From Varibaculum cambriense DSM 15806 (GTDB lineage Bacteria > Actinomycetota > Actinomycetes > Actinomycetales > Actinomycetaceae): a DNA stretch of 64,000 bases. Position 1 is the stretch's first letter, and each line of letters begins with the position of its first letter. A program made the translations under genes and the position numbers. Location: NCBI RefSeq assembly GCF_000420065.1, contig NZ_ATUF01000004.1:1-64000 (forward strand), in the 5' to 3' direction. Under the pieces are notes generated by a model. It did no database searches. It saw only the letters and a program-made list of their open reading frames with translations, and was not told the DNA's origin. Positions 9,786-18,452 of the stretch are shown here, piece after piece.

Positions 9786-11813
9786 ATGAAATCATTAGTA
9801 AAAAAGATAACGAATCTATTGGTAGCCACATTAGTAACATTTGGCGTAATGAATGGCACTACGCAGGCGTTTGCTGATGATACCGTCGCAACAGGTCAAC
9901 ATGAAGCTTTAGCGAAAAACAATAAAACCGCTACGAAACTCGATAGTCAGTTAACAACAAACATTTCCTTGTCATTCCCAGGTAAAGAGGATGTGCTTGC
10001 GCAGGATGTAGTATTTGTGCTGGATAAGAGTGGCGCAAGTGATGAGAAGGATATACATGCTCAAGCACGGCAGTTTTTAACTGATATTAAGCAGCAGGCA
10101 GACGAAAAAGGTTTAAACATCAAAGTAGGTATTGTTAATTTTTATTACGCCGGCAAAATTCATCAAGAGCTTACTGATGTGGTGAAAAACTATGATGATA
10201 TACAGAAGAAATTAAAATCATCTGTACTTGGGTTTGGCACGAATATGCATGCTGGTCTTCTGGCAGCGAAGAAAATGTTAGATGAAGATGCCACGGTTGC
10301 TGCTAAGAACAAACATATAATTTTAATTAGTGATGGGGCTACGTACCTTTATTCAAAAAATAATGATTTTAAAACAGCCTACACACGTTCCTTTAATCCG
10401 ACGAAACAAAAAGATCCAAGTAAATATGGTGATAAGCGAGATTTGCAAGGTGGCATTTGGGAGTATCAAAGCCGCGAATACAATCTGAAAAATGATTGGA
10501 AGAAGTTTGAAGGTACTGATGTGAACTTCATCTTTTCATATGCCATGGGTGGTGCCTGGCCGTGGGATACAAATAAACCGGAAAACAAGGATAAACCTAA
10601 GCCAAGTATTAAATACCTTGGCGAATATCTCGATTTCTATCGCCAACAAGAGCAAGATACAAGCAAAAACTGGGCACAATATGACTATGCTTATACTTTC
10701 TTTTCTCGTAAAAAAGGTGGAGGAAGCAGGGGCATTGTAGTTCCAATCGAAAATAACGCTCCAGCGAATATCGATATTGCATTCATCAAAGCTGATGAAG
10801 TCTTCCAAGAGATGGTAAATGCTGGATATCAAATGAACGTGTACTACAAGAATAAGGCTGATTTTAATGGCTCTCTATTCTTGAAGTACCTCGCGCGTAA
10901 ATCCAATAATGGTGAACTTAATACCAATTTTGAGCAGCTTAAGAAGGAAGTACTCGAAAAAGTATCTAAGGGTTCCACGGTTGGCGACTATGTAGGAAAA
11001 GATTTCGATTTCGTTAATAACGATAAAGAATTGAGCCTCAAGGTTGCTGATGAAACCTTAAACGCTGAAAAAATTACAGACACAACTCTTGGTAAAGACG
11101 ATGCCCACTTTGGTTTTGGTAAAAAGGCAGACGGTACTTATAGCTTTGAGCTGATCTACAAGAAGGCAGATGCTCAAGACGGCAACAAAGAAAAGCTAAT
11201 CCTGAAGATCAACGAGACGGTGTATCCAAAAACGGCGGTAACGCTTAATTACAAGGAAAAGCTGGTGAACGTGCCCACCCAAGCTGGTACTCACGTACTT
11301 AATACCAACGAGAGTGCAACTTTGAAGCCAGTGGATGCCAATGGTAAGAACGGCGATGCGGTAGATTTCCCAGTTCCACAAGTGGAATACGTTGCGAAGG
11401 TTACGAACAGTACGGTCACCTTCATGAATGGCACGAAGAATTATGCATCCGCAAAGGTAGAGACTGGTAAGGCTATCGATACCGATGTCTTGACTGACCA
11501 ATCTATGCCACAGGATCCAATGAAGGCTGGTTACGCCTTCAAAGAGTGGAATACCAAGGAAGATGGTACGGGGACAGCATTTACCGGGGATACTATCGTA
11601 AATAGTGATATCACTGTATATGCTATTTACACGAAGAAGCCTGATTCGGTAACTGAAAAAAAGATTCCAAATGCTTCTGTAAAGAATCCTGGTGCACTTC
11701 CTAACACAGGTGAATCAATCACCCTTCCGTTATCGCTAACTGCGTTATGCCTTGTGATTACCGGTTTAGGAATCCTTATGAGAAAGAGGGCAATGGAAGA
11801 AAACAATAAGTAG
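9786..11813 (+). CDS. VWA-domain surface protein with LPNTG sorting signal
   Basis: 675 residues. A signal peptide (MKSLVKKITNLLVATLVTFG...QAFAD, about 30 residues) is followed by a von Willebrand A domain. Its metal-site residues are D80 and S82 in VFVLDKSGAS, T152 in GFGTNMHAG and D183 in ILISDGAT; the fifth position of the DxSxS motif is Ala84, with a Ser next to it. A B-repeat-like module sits at about 555-640 (GYAFKEWNTKEDGTGTAF). The end carries LPNTG, a hydrophobic segment and MRKRAMEENNK. Likely a sortase-anchored adhesin or pilus-tip-like protein. The gene is clearly AT-richer, with different codon use, than the surrounding housekeeping genes, which suggests acquisition from a low-GC donor (inference). 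Confidence 0.87.
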   Translation: MKSLVKKITNLLVATLVTFGVMNGTTQAFADDTVATGQHEALAKNNKTATKLDSQLTTNISLSFPGKEDVLAQDVVFVLDKSGASDEKDIHAQARQFLTDIKQQADEKGLNIKVGIVNFYYAGKIHQELTDVVKNYDDIQKKLKSSVLGFGTNMHAGLLAAKKMLDEDATVAAKNKHIILISDGATYLYSKNNDFKTAYTRSFNPTKQKDPSKYGDKRDLQGGIWEYQSREYNLKNDWKKFEGTDVNFIFSYAMGGAWPWDTNKPENKDKPKPSIKYLGEYLDFYRQQEQDTSKNWAQYDYAYTFFSRKKGGGSRGIVVPIENNAPANIDIAFIKADEVFQEMVNAGYQMNVYYKNKADFNGSLFLKYLARKSNNGELNTNFEQLKKEVLEKVSKGSTVGDYVGKDFDFVNNDKELSLKVADETLNAEKITDTTLGKDDAHFGFGKKADGTYSFELIYKKADAQDGNKEKLILKINETVYPKTAVTLNYKEKLVNVPTQAGTHVLNTNESATLKPVDANGKNGDAVDFPVPQVEYVAKVTNSTVTFMNGTKNYASAKVETGKAIDTDVLTDQSMPQDPMKAGYAFKEWNTKEDGTGTAFTGDTIVNSDITVYAIYTKKPDSVTEKKIPNASVKNPGALPNTGESITLPLSLTALCLVITGLGILMRKRAMEENNK

Positions 11814-11876
11814 GAAACTGCTTGTTTATTAGTGAAGCCTCTTAGGGGTTGTGGACGGAAGCGTCGATGACGGTCT

Positions 11877-11907
11877 TACCGGAGTTTTCTCCTATGGTTC
11901 TCCGGTA
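11877..11907. repeat. Inverted repeat downstream of the VWA gene
   Basis: TACCGGAG (11877-11884) and CTCCGGTA (11900-11907) form an 8-bp perfect hairpin with a 15-base loop, 63 bases after the VWA stop codon. There is no T-run, so it is at best a weak terminator. The rest of the 276-bp spacer before ogt shows no gene. Confidence 0.4.
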
Positions 11908-12089
11908 GACCAAATAAAAGATAATGGCCTGATGCGAAGATAAGGACATACTTTCGCATAATTGTGTCAAAATCAGGACATAACCGCTAAGTGCGCACTT
12001 TTCGCGCCTTTATGGTTTTGAGAAAAAGATTTTTTAGACCGGTATGAAGCACTTTTCGGGCAGTTAAAGCGAGGAATCTAGGAGGGGCT

Positions 12090-12650
12090 TTGAGGAAGAA
12101 GGATACGGACACCTATATCCAGTTCTATGATTCCCCGCTGGGCGAGCTTGCCATGCGCAGCGATGGCAGTGCGCTGATTGGGTTAGGTCTAGCATCACAG
12201 CAGGCCGCCGGGGCAGCTCATGCGGGCAACCGCCGCCCGGAAAAATCTTTGCCGATATTCCAAGAAACCTCTCGTTGGTTAGATACCTATTTTCGAGGAC
12301 GCGCGCCCTCCTTTACCCCAAAGCTAAAGCTCTCGGGTTCGGACTTTCAACAAAGGGTTTGCGAAATTATGCTCACCATCCCCTTCGGGGAAACCGTTAC
12401 CTATGGGGAGATTGCTGCCCGGATCGCGCGGGAGAGAGGAATCCCCCGCATGTCGGCGCAGGCGGTTGGGGGAGCAGTAGGAGCAAATCCGATTCTGATA
12501 ATTGTTCCTTGCCACCGAGTGATCGGCGCGGGCGGTAACCTCACCGGCTATGGCGCCGGGATGGAGCGAAAAATCCAGCTGCTGAGGCTAGAAAAAGTCG
12601 ATAAGAAAAATCTATTTATGCCGAAAGAAAAGCCGGCAGCAAAGAAATAG
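12090..12650 (+). CDS. ogt: Methylated-DNA--protein-cysteine methyltransferase (Ogt type)
   Basis: 186 residues. The alkyl-acceptor motif is IIVPCHRVIGAGG, with the reactive Cys in PCHR, followed by LTGYGAGMERKIQLL. The DNA-binding helix region FGETVTYGEIAARIA precedes it. The enzyme removes O6-alkyl groups from guanine in one suicidal transfer. It starts with TTG; AGGAGG four to five bases upstream supports this. The gene sits alone between two surface-protein genes. As its composition matches the core genes, it probably marks the original chromosome into which the surface genes were inserted. Confidence 0.92.
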   Translation: MRKKDTDTYIQFYDSPLGELAMRSDGSALIGLGLASQQAAGAAHAGNRRPEKSLPIFQETSRWLDTYFRGRAPSFTPKLKLSGSDFQQRVCEIMLTIPFGETVTYGEIAARIARERGIPRMSAQAVGGAVGANPILIIVPCHRVIGAGGNLTGYGAGMERKIQLLRLEKVDKKNLFMPKEKPAAKK

Positions 12651-12745
12651 CCGCTACCAAAGAATCCGCGCCCTCGCCCCTAAATAAAATAGGTGTTTCG
12701 CAGGCAGCCCCACATGGCTACCTCAAGCCTGGGTATTATCTACAC

Positions 12746-12794
12746 TTAGCCTTTAGCGGGACTGGAGGGCGAGGTCGAAGCCCCGGGCGCGCAC
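12746..12794 (-). pseudogene. Remnant of a nitroreductase gene 3' end (left copy)
   Basis: This 49-bp stretch matches 18446-18494, the end of the intact nitroreductase gene, at 44 of 49 positions and lies exactly 5700 bp from it. On the minus strand it still reads VRARGFDLALQSR followed by TAA, against VRAQGFDLALQPR-TAA in the intact gene. Upstream (in the gene's sense) the similarity stops at once. It is therefore a broken-off last piece of a homologous nitroreductase, left of the subtilase gene. Three of five differences are synonymous, so the copies diverged while still coding. Confidence 0.75.
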
Positions 12795-12923
12795 AATAGG
12801 AACTTTTCGAGATTTATCCTGATGCGGATATGTGCAGGCGGGAAAATAAGTTTTGAGTAATGTTAATGAACTTGTTAGGGTGACCTTTGTTAGTCTGTCC
12901 TTACTAAAATTAAGCGAGTTGTA

Positions 12924-15900
12924 GTGAAACAAGAACTTAACCCCGCACGGAAAGTGTTGGCCCTGTTGCTGACAGTCTTCCTGGTGTTTACAGGGGCGAT
13001 TATCGATGGCGCTAAGGCATCTGCATTAGAAAGTTCCTCGCAGATAACAATAAAAGCAAAAAACAAAATAGATTCAACAATTGCTGCCAACCAAGATGGA
13101 TTAGTGGACGTTTTAGTTACGTTCCAAGATGATGTCCCGGATAGAAGGCTGGGGGAAGCCAAACGCTTGTTAGGCTCCCAAGCTTCTCCGGCGGCTATCT
13201 CGTTAAAAGCAGCACAGCTGCGTGCGCAAGCAGCGCAAAAATCAGCACAGGCGTTCTTAGCTGATAATCCTAAAGTTAAAAAATATGAGTCTTTAGAGAT
13301 AGCCAATACTATCCGGGTAGTAGGTAAACAAGAAATATTGCAAGGGCTATCAAAGCTCTCACCGGTGGTGAGCATTACCCCAAATAGAATGGCGCAAATG
13401 ATTGTGCCGGCTAAAACCAGTCAAGCCGTAGGAGGGAGTTCTCGTAGTGCGGCCATTAACCCAGAAGAAGAAATAGAAGCCAATTTACGGGCTATTCGTG
13501 TTAATAAAGTTTGGACAGAAAAAAACATTACCGGTTCCGGAATTACTGTTGGTCTAATTGATCAAGGGGTCGATTATCAGCATCCCGCATTGCGCAGTCA
13601 CTTTCGCGGCTTCGATGCCAAGACAGGAAAGTTTATTTTAAAGGGAAACTACATAGATTTTGTAGGCAGCGGAAAAACTGACAATCATGGGACTCACGTT
13701 GCGGGAATCATGGTGGGATCCGAGACGCGTAAAACGGGTAATAAAACAGTTGAAGTGAATCGAATCGGAGTAGCTCCTGGGGCAAAATTTATTGCTGCCC
13801 GTGCTTTCCGTGATGGGGTAGGTGGAAGTAACGCCAATATTATCAAGGCGTGCCAGTGGATGCTTGCGCCGGGAGGGGACAGCGCGAAAGCCCCTCGGAT
13901 TATTAATCAAAGCTGGTCGGATGGAAGTAATAAAGCGGATCCATGGCTGGAAGAAGTATCTAAAACTATTCGTGAAGCTGGGATTTTGAATGTTTTTAGT
14001 GCTGGAAATAACGGGGCAGTAAAAGCGGCTCCTGGTTCGGTAGATAATCCTGGTTCTATGCCGGGAGTGCTAAGCGTGGGAGCCGTTAATAACACTGGGA
14101 TACTGGCAGACTTTTCCCGTCGCGGGCCAAGCCAATGGAAAAATGCTGGAATAAAACCCGATTTGGTTGCTCCTGGCGTGCAGATTCGCTCGGCTTTACC
14201 GGGAGGAAAATATGCCTCCTGGGATGGCACCAGCGGCGCTGCTCCCCACGTATCAGGTTTAGCAGCCTTGGTTTTACAAGCTAATCCCCAGCTATCGGTA
14301 AATGAGTTAGAAGCTGTTTTGAAATCTAATACTCGTAATGGAACTGATGATGAATATCCACAAACCCCAAACTATGGGTATGGGTATGGAGTGATAGATG
14401 CGTATGATGCTGTGCAATCAGCTCTACAAAAAGCAGGAAGAATTCCGGCCGGCGAAAAGCTTGGGAGCCTCAGTGGTACGGTGAGTGCCGCAACTACAGT
14501 AAATACCAAGCTACCGGCGATAATACAGCTACCTAAACGGGCGTATGTAAGTCGAAAACTACCCGCGTTAGTCAATCTGCAAGAGCCAAATAAATGTAGA
14601 AGTATTTCTCTATTACTCACCAAAGACGGAGAAGAAATAGCTCGAGAAAAACTGGCTATAAGCAGTGCTAATAATGAAAAATCCTACGAAATTTCCATAC
14701 CTGCGGAAAAAATAACAGCACCGGGAAATTACGAAATTAAAGTTCAAGTAGAGACTACCAGCAATAGAATTTACGAAACATCCAAAGCCTCGGTGCAGGT
14801 GCAGGCGGCAATCCTTCCGGGTAGCTACTTTAATGATTTTGAAAAGTTATCGACTGGAATAGATATGGAAGGAGATTTCCGGGTATCCACCGTAAATTTG
14901 CAGACAGATCCACGTCCGGTCACCGGAGAAAGAATTTTGGGGCTTAATCCCAATCAGCATGGTATGGGTACAGCGGAACAGTCAACCTTCCAACTGCCCA
15001 GAATTGATCTAACTACGGTAGTACCCAGCGATAAGGTGGAGCTAGTCTTCCAAGAAAATGCTAGTTGGGCTGGCGGGGTAATTGGTTTCCAAGCTGTTAG
15101 TGTCCCCAAAGCGCCTGGCGAAAAAGCAGAAGGGCTATTTAACTATCCCACCGAGCTAAAACAAGAAGGATGGGTAGAGCGGCGTGTCGATCTTTCAAAA
15201 TTTGCGGGTAAAACCATCGATTTATTTGCTTTCAGCCTTAATAAGGGGGGAGTAAGTGGAGACGGTTGGTCGATTGACAACCTTTCTTTGCTTTTAAATG
15301 GGAAAGGAGAGAGTACTAATACCGATCCCGTTCCACACACAGTTTTACAGTTGAATCTGAAAGGTGAAGATTCTTCGGGATACGAAGCACTCGCAGCAGC
15401 AATTGAAATACCGCAGCTAGGGTTAAAGCTATTAGCAGATGAAAAAAGCGGAAAATATAGTATCCCTAAGATTCCTGCCGGAACATATGATGTCTATATT
15501 GGGCATTCAGGATACGCAACGCAAAAACATTCGGTCAAGGTGCAGCCGGATAAAGATCTCAAACTAGATGTGATTCTTGAAAAAGAAAAACCTGGTGGCG
15601 CGGAAGAACCGGAAACAGAAAATTTGCAAAATTCAGTTCCTCCCACAGACAAACAAGTCGGTCGCCGGGAGATAGCTTATGACAATAATAATCCGTTAGC
15701 CGGAGGGATCTTACATTCAAAGGTAGGACGAGGAGTCGCGATAGATGTTAACGGAGGAGATCATACTCAGCTGCGAAAAGTTCACATTTTTGGAGCGGGA
15801 AATAATCCTTACCTGCAAGCAGGGCAAATGAGATTATCTGTAAAATCAATCAATTCGCTTGGCCGCGTAATTGATGTGGTTAAACCGCGCCTAATAAAAA

Positions 15901-18071
15901 TAGTTCCTGGAAAATGGAATGAAATAAATCTTGTTTCAGATAAAATCGCGGGAAACCGCCAGCTGTATATTACGGTAGAACAAGTTTCCCTCAGCGGAAA
16001 TACTCCTGCTGTGGCTTTGGATTCTTCAGTGAGGCCAAAAACCGGGGCAGTTCAACATGCTTATTTGTACACTGGGGAATTCCTGCCTTTAATAAGCGGT
16101 GGTTACTTTGGGGTACCAATGATTAGAGCAGAATTTGGTACAACCGATCGTAACGATAAAGCTGTTAGTCCGGTTCAGCCCAAATTTGCCTCAGAGGTGA
16201 GCTTAACCCCAGTAGCTGATGCGTTAGTCTCCGATGAACAGAAACCAAAGGATCTGCTAACTATTGGCGACTGGGAAATCAGCCCCTCTCGCGGCATGAT
16301 TACTAAGTGGCTCAAATTAAAAGAGTTCTTAGAAAAGCCCTCTGAACAGCAAAATCTAGAGATTCCCGAAGTAATCGGCGGCGTAAAAATCACTAGTATT
16401 GGAGCTGGAGTTTTCAAGAATCCTACTTGGGGGATAAAAAACGTAGCTAAAGTACAAATTCCTGAAGGGGTTACTGAAGTTAACTCTGAGGCATTCTATA
16501 ACCTAGGAATTAAAGAACTTAAGTTACCGAGTAGTCTGGAACGGATATATAGTAGCGCCTTTCAAAACCTGCGTGTTACACAGTTGGAACTGCCAGATAA
16601 TTTGCGCCATATCGGGGATAACGCCTTTGCCTATTGTCGTAAACTTAAAGAATTGAAAATACCTAATAGCGTGGAATATCTGGGCAGGGCAGCATTCGAA
16701 GAAGCTGAAAGCTTAACGCTATTGAAATTGCCGAATAATCCTAAGTTTACTGAAATAGCTACGATGGCCTTCCAAAATGCCGAAAAGCTTAAGCAGGTAG
16801 AAATACCGGAGTCGGTGAAAATAATTAAGCCTAACGCCTTTGCACGACCTTTCGCATTTGATCGCGGGGGAATTGAGCATCTGAAACTACCTGAAGGTCT
16901 AGAGTCTATTGAAAATAATGCTTTCATTGGCAACTCTCTCAGTCAGTTGAGAATTCCAGATTCAGTGCAGGAAGTGGCGGAATCTGCTTTTGAAGGAAAC
17001 CAAATAGAGAGCTTAATCTTTGGGGCAGAATTGAAAAAACTTGGGGCAAGTTCCTTCGAAGGTAACTCGTTAAAGAAAGTAGTATTCACCGAAAAAATTC
17101 AGACAGTGGGGAGACGGGCGTTTGCCGACAATCCACTCGAAATGGTTCGTTTGAATCGTACGATTAAGCCTTATGATAAAAACCAGAAAATAGGTTTGCA
17201 TGAATACGCCTTACCGAATGCCATAGGAAGCTTGGAAATCTATCGCGATGACCAGGTTAATAAACAAATTAAGGAATCCTTGACCCGCGATGATGGCACG
17301 TTGCCTGAAATTAAAGTTGTGTCGGATACGGAAAATCAGTTTGAAGATAAAACTTCCAAAATAGTCGGAAAGATTATTGCTCTTAATGCTGGTAAAGCCT
17401 CCAAGATGATGGCGGAGGAACTACCCCAGACGGAATCGATACTAGCTTCTCTTAATAGGCAACTGCAGGACAATCCTTATCAAAGGTTGGAAGTTAAACA
17501 TCTGCTGCAAGTTGATTTGCTAGACGATGAGAAAGAATCTGTTCCTTGGCAAGGTACTTTGAAAGTCAAGTTACCTTTGGAAGAAGATAGCTCAGTTTCA
17601 ATCTACACCCGACCGTTGGGTAGCAAAGGGAATTGGACCTTACGGACGGTTGACTATTCTCAGACGGGTTTTGCTGTCATAGATCTGTCAACTGCGAGTG
17701 AAATAGCAGTGGTGAAAATTGCTCTTAAGATGCTGGATCTCCCGGGAATAATAGACTATGGTTTCTTGGCTCCCTGGATGTCTCCCTATAAGGCGCCACT
17801 GCCGATAGATCCACACCCGGGTGCCTCTAATAATGAGGGTGAAAATAATGCTAGTCCCGGCAATGGCAGTATTTTAGAAAAAGCGGGGCTCAAAGAAGGA
17901 TCTACTGGGGGCAACGAAAGTAATAAACGAGAAACTAGTAATAAACGAGGCAATAGTTTAGTTAATACCGGTACTTTCACCGATTTGTTGGCATTGTCAT
18001 TGGGGAGCATGTTGTGCTTTATCGCGGGTGGAGCGTTGCTTATGAGACGAAGGGAGAAAAACCTCCGCTAA
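12924..18071 (+). CDS. Cell-wall-anchored subtilisin-like protease (S8) with BspA-type leucine-rich repeats
   Basis: 1715 residues starting at GTG. In order: signal peptide (KVLALLLTVFLVFTGAI...KASALE); a propeptide-like segment (~40-170); the S8 domain with D213 (GLIDQGVDY), H255 (DNHGTHVAG) and S437 (GTSGAAPHVSG), so the triad is intact; beta-rich regions (~500-780); a carboxypeptidase-regulatory-like module (~810-880, KIPAGTYDVYIGHSGY); a further beta region; LRR_5/BspA-type repeats (~1120-1420, e.g. LELPDNLRHIGDNAFAYC); and a C-terminal LVNTG with hydrophobic segment and RRREKNLR. It should be a wall-attached protease, cleaving host or surface proteins, with the repeats giving binding. 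It is somewhat AT-rich and flanked by duplicated nitroreductase ends, so probably inserted. No strong ribosome site precedes the GTG. Confidence 0.88.
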   Translation: MKQELNPARKVLALLLTVFLVFTGAIIDGAKASALESSSQITIKAKNKIDSTIAANQDGLVDVLVTFQDDVPDRRLGEAKRLLGSQASPAAISLKAAQLRAQAAQKSAQAFLADNPKVKKYESLEIANTIRVVGKQEILQGLSKLSPVVSITPNRMAQMIVPAKTSQAVGGSSRSAAINPEEEIEANLRAIRVNKVWTEKNITGSGITVGLIDQGVDYQHPALRSHFRGFDAKTGKFILKGNYIDFVGSGKTDNHGTHVAGIMVGSETRKTGNKTVEVNRIGVAPGAKFIAARAFRDGVGGSNANIIKACQWMLAPGGDSAKAPRIINQSWSDGSNKADPWLEEVSKTIREAGILNVFSAGNNGAVKAAPGSVDNPGSMPGVLSVGAVNNTGILADFSRRGPSQWKNAGIKPDLVAPGVQIRSALPGGKYASWDGTSGAAPHVSGLAALVLQANPQLSVNELEAVLKSNTRNGTDDEYPQTPNYGYGYGVIDAYDAVQSALQKAGRIPAGEKLGSLSGTVSAATTVNTKLPAIIQLPKRAYVSRKLPALVNLQEPNKCRSISLLLTKDGEEIAREKLAISSANNEKSYEISIPAEKITAPGNYEIKVQVETTSNRIYETSKASVQVQAAILPGSYFNDFEKLSTGIDMEGDFRVSTVNLQTDPRPVTGERILGLNPNQHGMGTAEQSTFQLPRIDLTTVVPSDKVELVFQENASWAGGVIGFQAVSVPKAPGEKAEGLFNYPTELKQEGWVERRVDLSKFAGKTIDLFAFSLNKGGVSGDGWSIDNLSLLLNGKGESTNTDPVPHTVLQLNLKGEDSSGYEALAAAIEIPQLGLKLLADEKSGKYSIPKIPAGTYDVYIGHSGYATQKHSVKVQPDKDLKLDVILEKEKPGGAEEPETENLQNSVPPTDKQVGRREIAYDNNNPLAGGILHSKVGRGVAIDVNGGDHTQLRKVHIFGAGNNPYLQAGQMRLSVKSINSLGRVIDVVKPRLIKIVPGKWNEINLVSDKIAGNRQLYITVEQVSLSGNTPAVALDSSVRPKTGAVQHAYLYTGEFLPLISGGYFGVPMIRAEFGTTDRNDKAVSPVQPKFASEVSLTPVADALVSDEQKPKDLLTIGDWEISPSRGMITKWLKLKEFLEKPSEQQNLEIPEVIGGVKITSIGAGVFKNPTWGIKNVAKVQIPEGVTEVNSEAFYNLGIKELKLPSSLERIYSSAFQNLRVTQLELPDNLRHIGDNAFAYCRKLKELKIPNSVEYLGRAAFEEAESLTLLKLPNNPKFTEIATMAFQNAEKLKQVEIPESVKIIKPNAFARPFAFDRGGIEHLKLPEGLESIENNAFIGNSLSQLRIPDSVQEVAESAFEGNQIESLIFGAELKKLGASSFEGNSLKKVVFTEKIQTVGRRAFADNPLEMVRLNRTIKPYDKNQKIGLHEYALPNAIGSLEIYRDDQVNKQIKESLTRDDGTLPEIKVVSDTENQFEDKTSKIVGKIIALNAGKASKMMAEELPQTESILASLNRQLQDNPYQRLEVKHLLQVDLLDDEKESVPWQGTLKVKLPLEEDSSVSIYTRPLGSKGNWTLRTVDYSQTGFAVIDLSTASEIAVVKIALKMLDLPGIIDYGFLAPWMSPYKAPLPIDPHPGASNNEGENNASPGNGSILEKAGLKEGSTGGNESNKRETSNKRGNSLVNTGTFTDLLALSLGSMLCFIAGGALLMRRREKNLR

Positions 18072-18452
18072 TTTGTCCCCTCTGTTACAAACGGTAGGCA
18101 GTTGCAGTGATAAATACCCCGCATTTGCGCCTGATGGTTCATATATCTTGTGAACCTGGGCGTAAGCGGTAGGGGAGACTGCCAGCTGGAACGACTGGTT
18201 GTGACCAGCGTTGGCTAATAGATGGAGAGGACTTGCTATTAATACTGGCAAAACAGATTTAGGAACCTAATCATTCTGAAAACCGCGCCCTCACCCCGAG
18301 CAACAAGATATGCTTGACCGGCTAGTTTATTCTGTTAATTACACTAGAATTGCCTGGTAATTGGGGTGAGGGCGTGGTCGCGAATTACCATGCGCTCTAA
18401 TGTAGTGCGTTAAATGCGTGCCTCGAGATCCGGGAGAGGGGGCAGTTAGCCT
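18072..18452. other. Structured 381-bp intergenic region between convergent genes
   Basis: No gene seen. The first part has nested complementary pieces: GGCAGT (18097-18102) with ACTGCC (18178-18183), CCCC (18117-18120) with GGGG (18172-18175), and GGTTCA (18136-18141) with TGAACC (18151-18156). Next comes a hairpin AACGACTGGT/ACCAGCGTT (about 18190-18213). The second part holds a 16-bp inverted repeat described separately. It may hold the terminators of both converging genes or a structured RNA; the sequence alone does not decide. Confidence 0.5.
18282..18378. repeat. 16-bp near-perfect inverted repeat with AT-rich centre
   Basis: The arm at 18282-18297 (ACCGCGCCCTCACCCC) pairs with 18363-18378 (GGGGTGAGGGCGTGGT) with one G-T pair, enclosing 65 bases. 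A near copy of the left arm (CCGCGCCCTCGCCCC) occurs at 12666-12680, just after ogt, so it belongs to the same duplicated block as the nitroreductase end. Confidence 0.65.

Noticed and set aside
11821-11960. Possible IS or phage remnant between the VWA gene and ogt
   Set aside because: Only a short hairpin is visible; no terminal repeats and no transposase fragment could be read.
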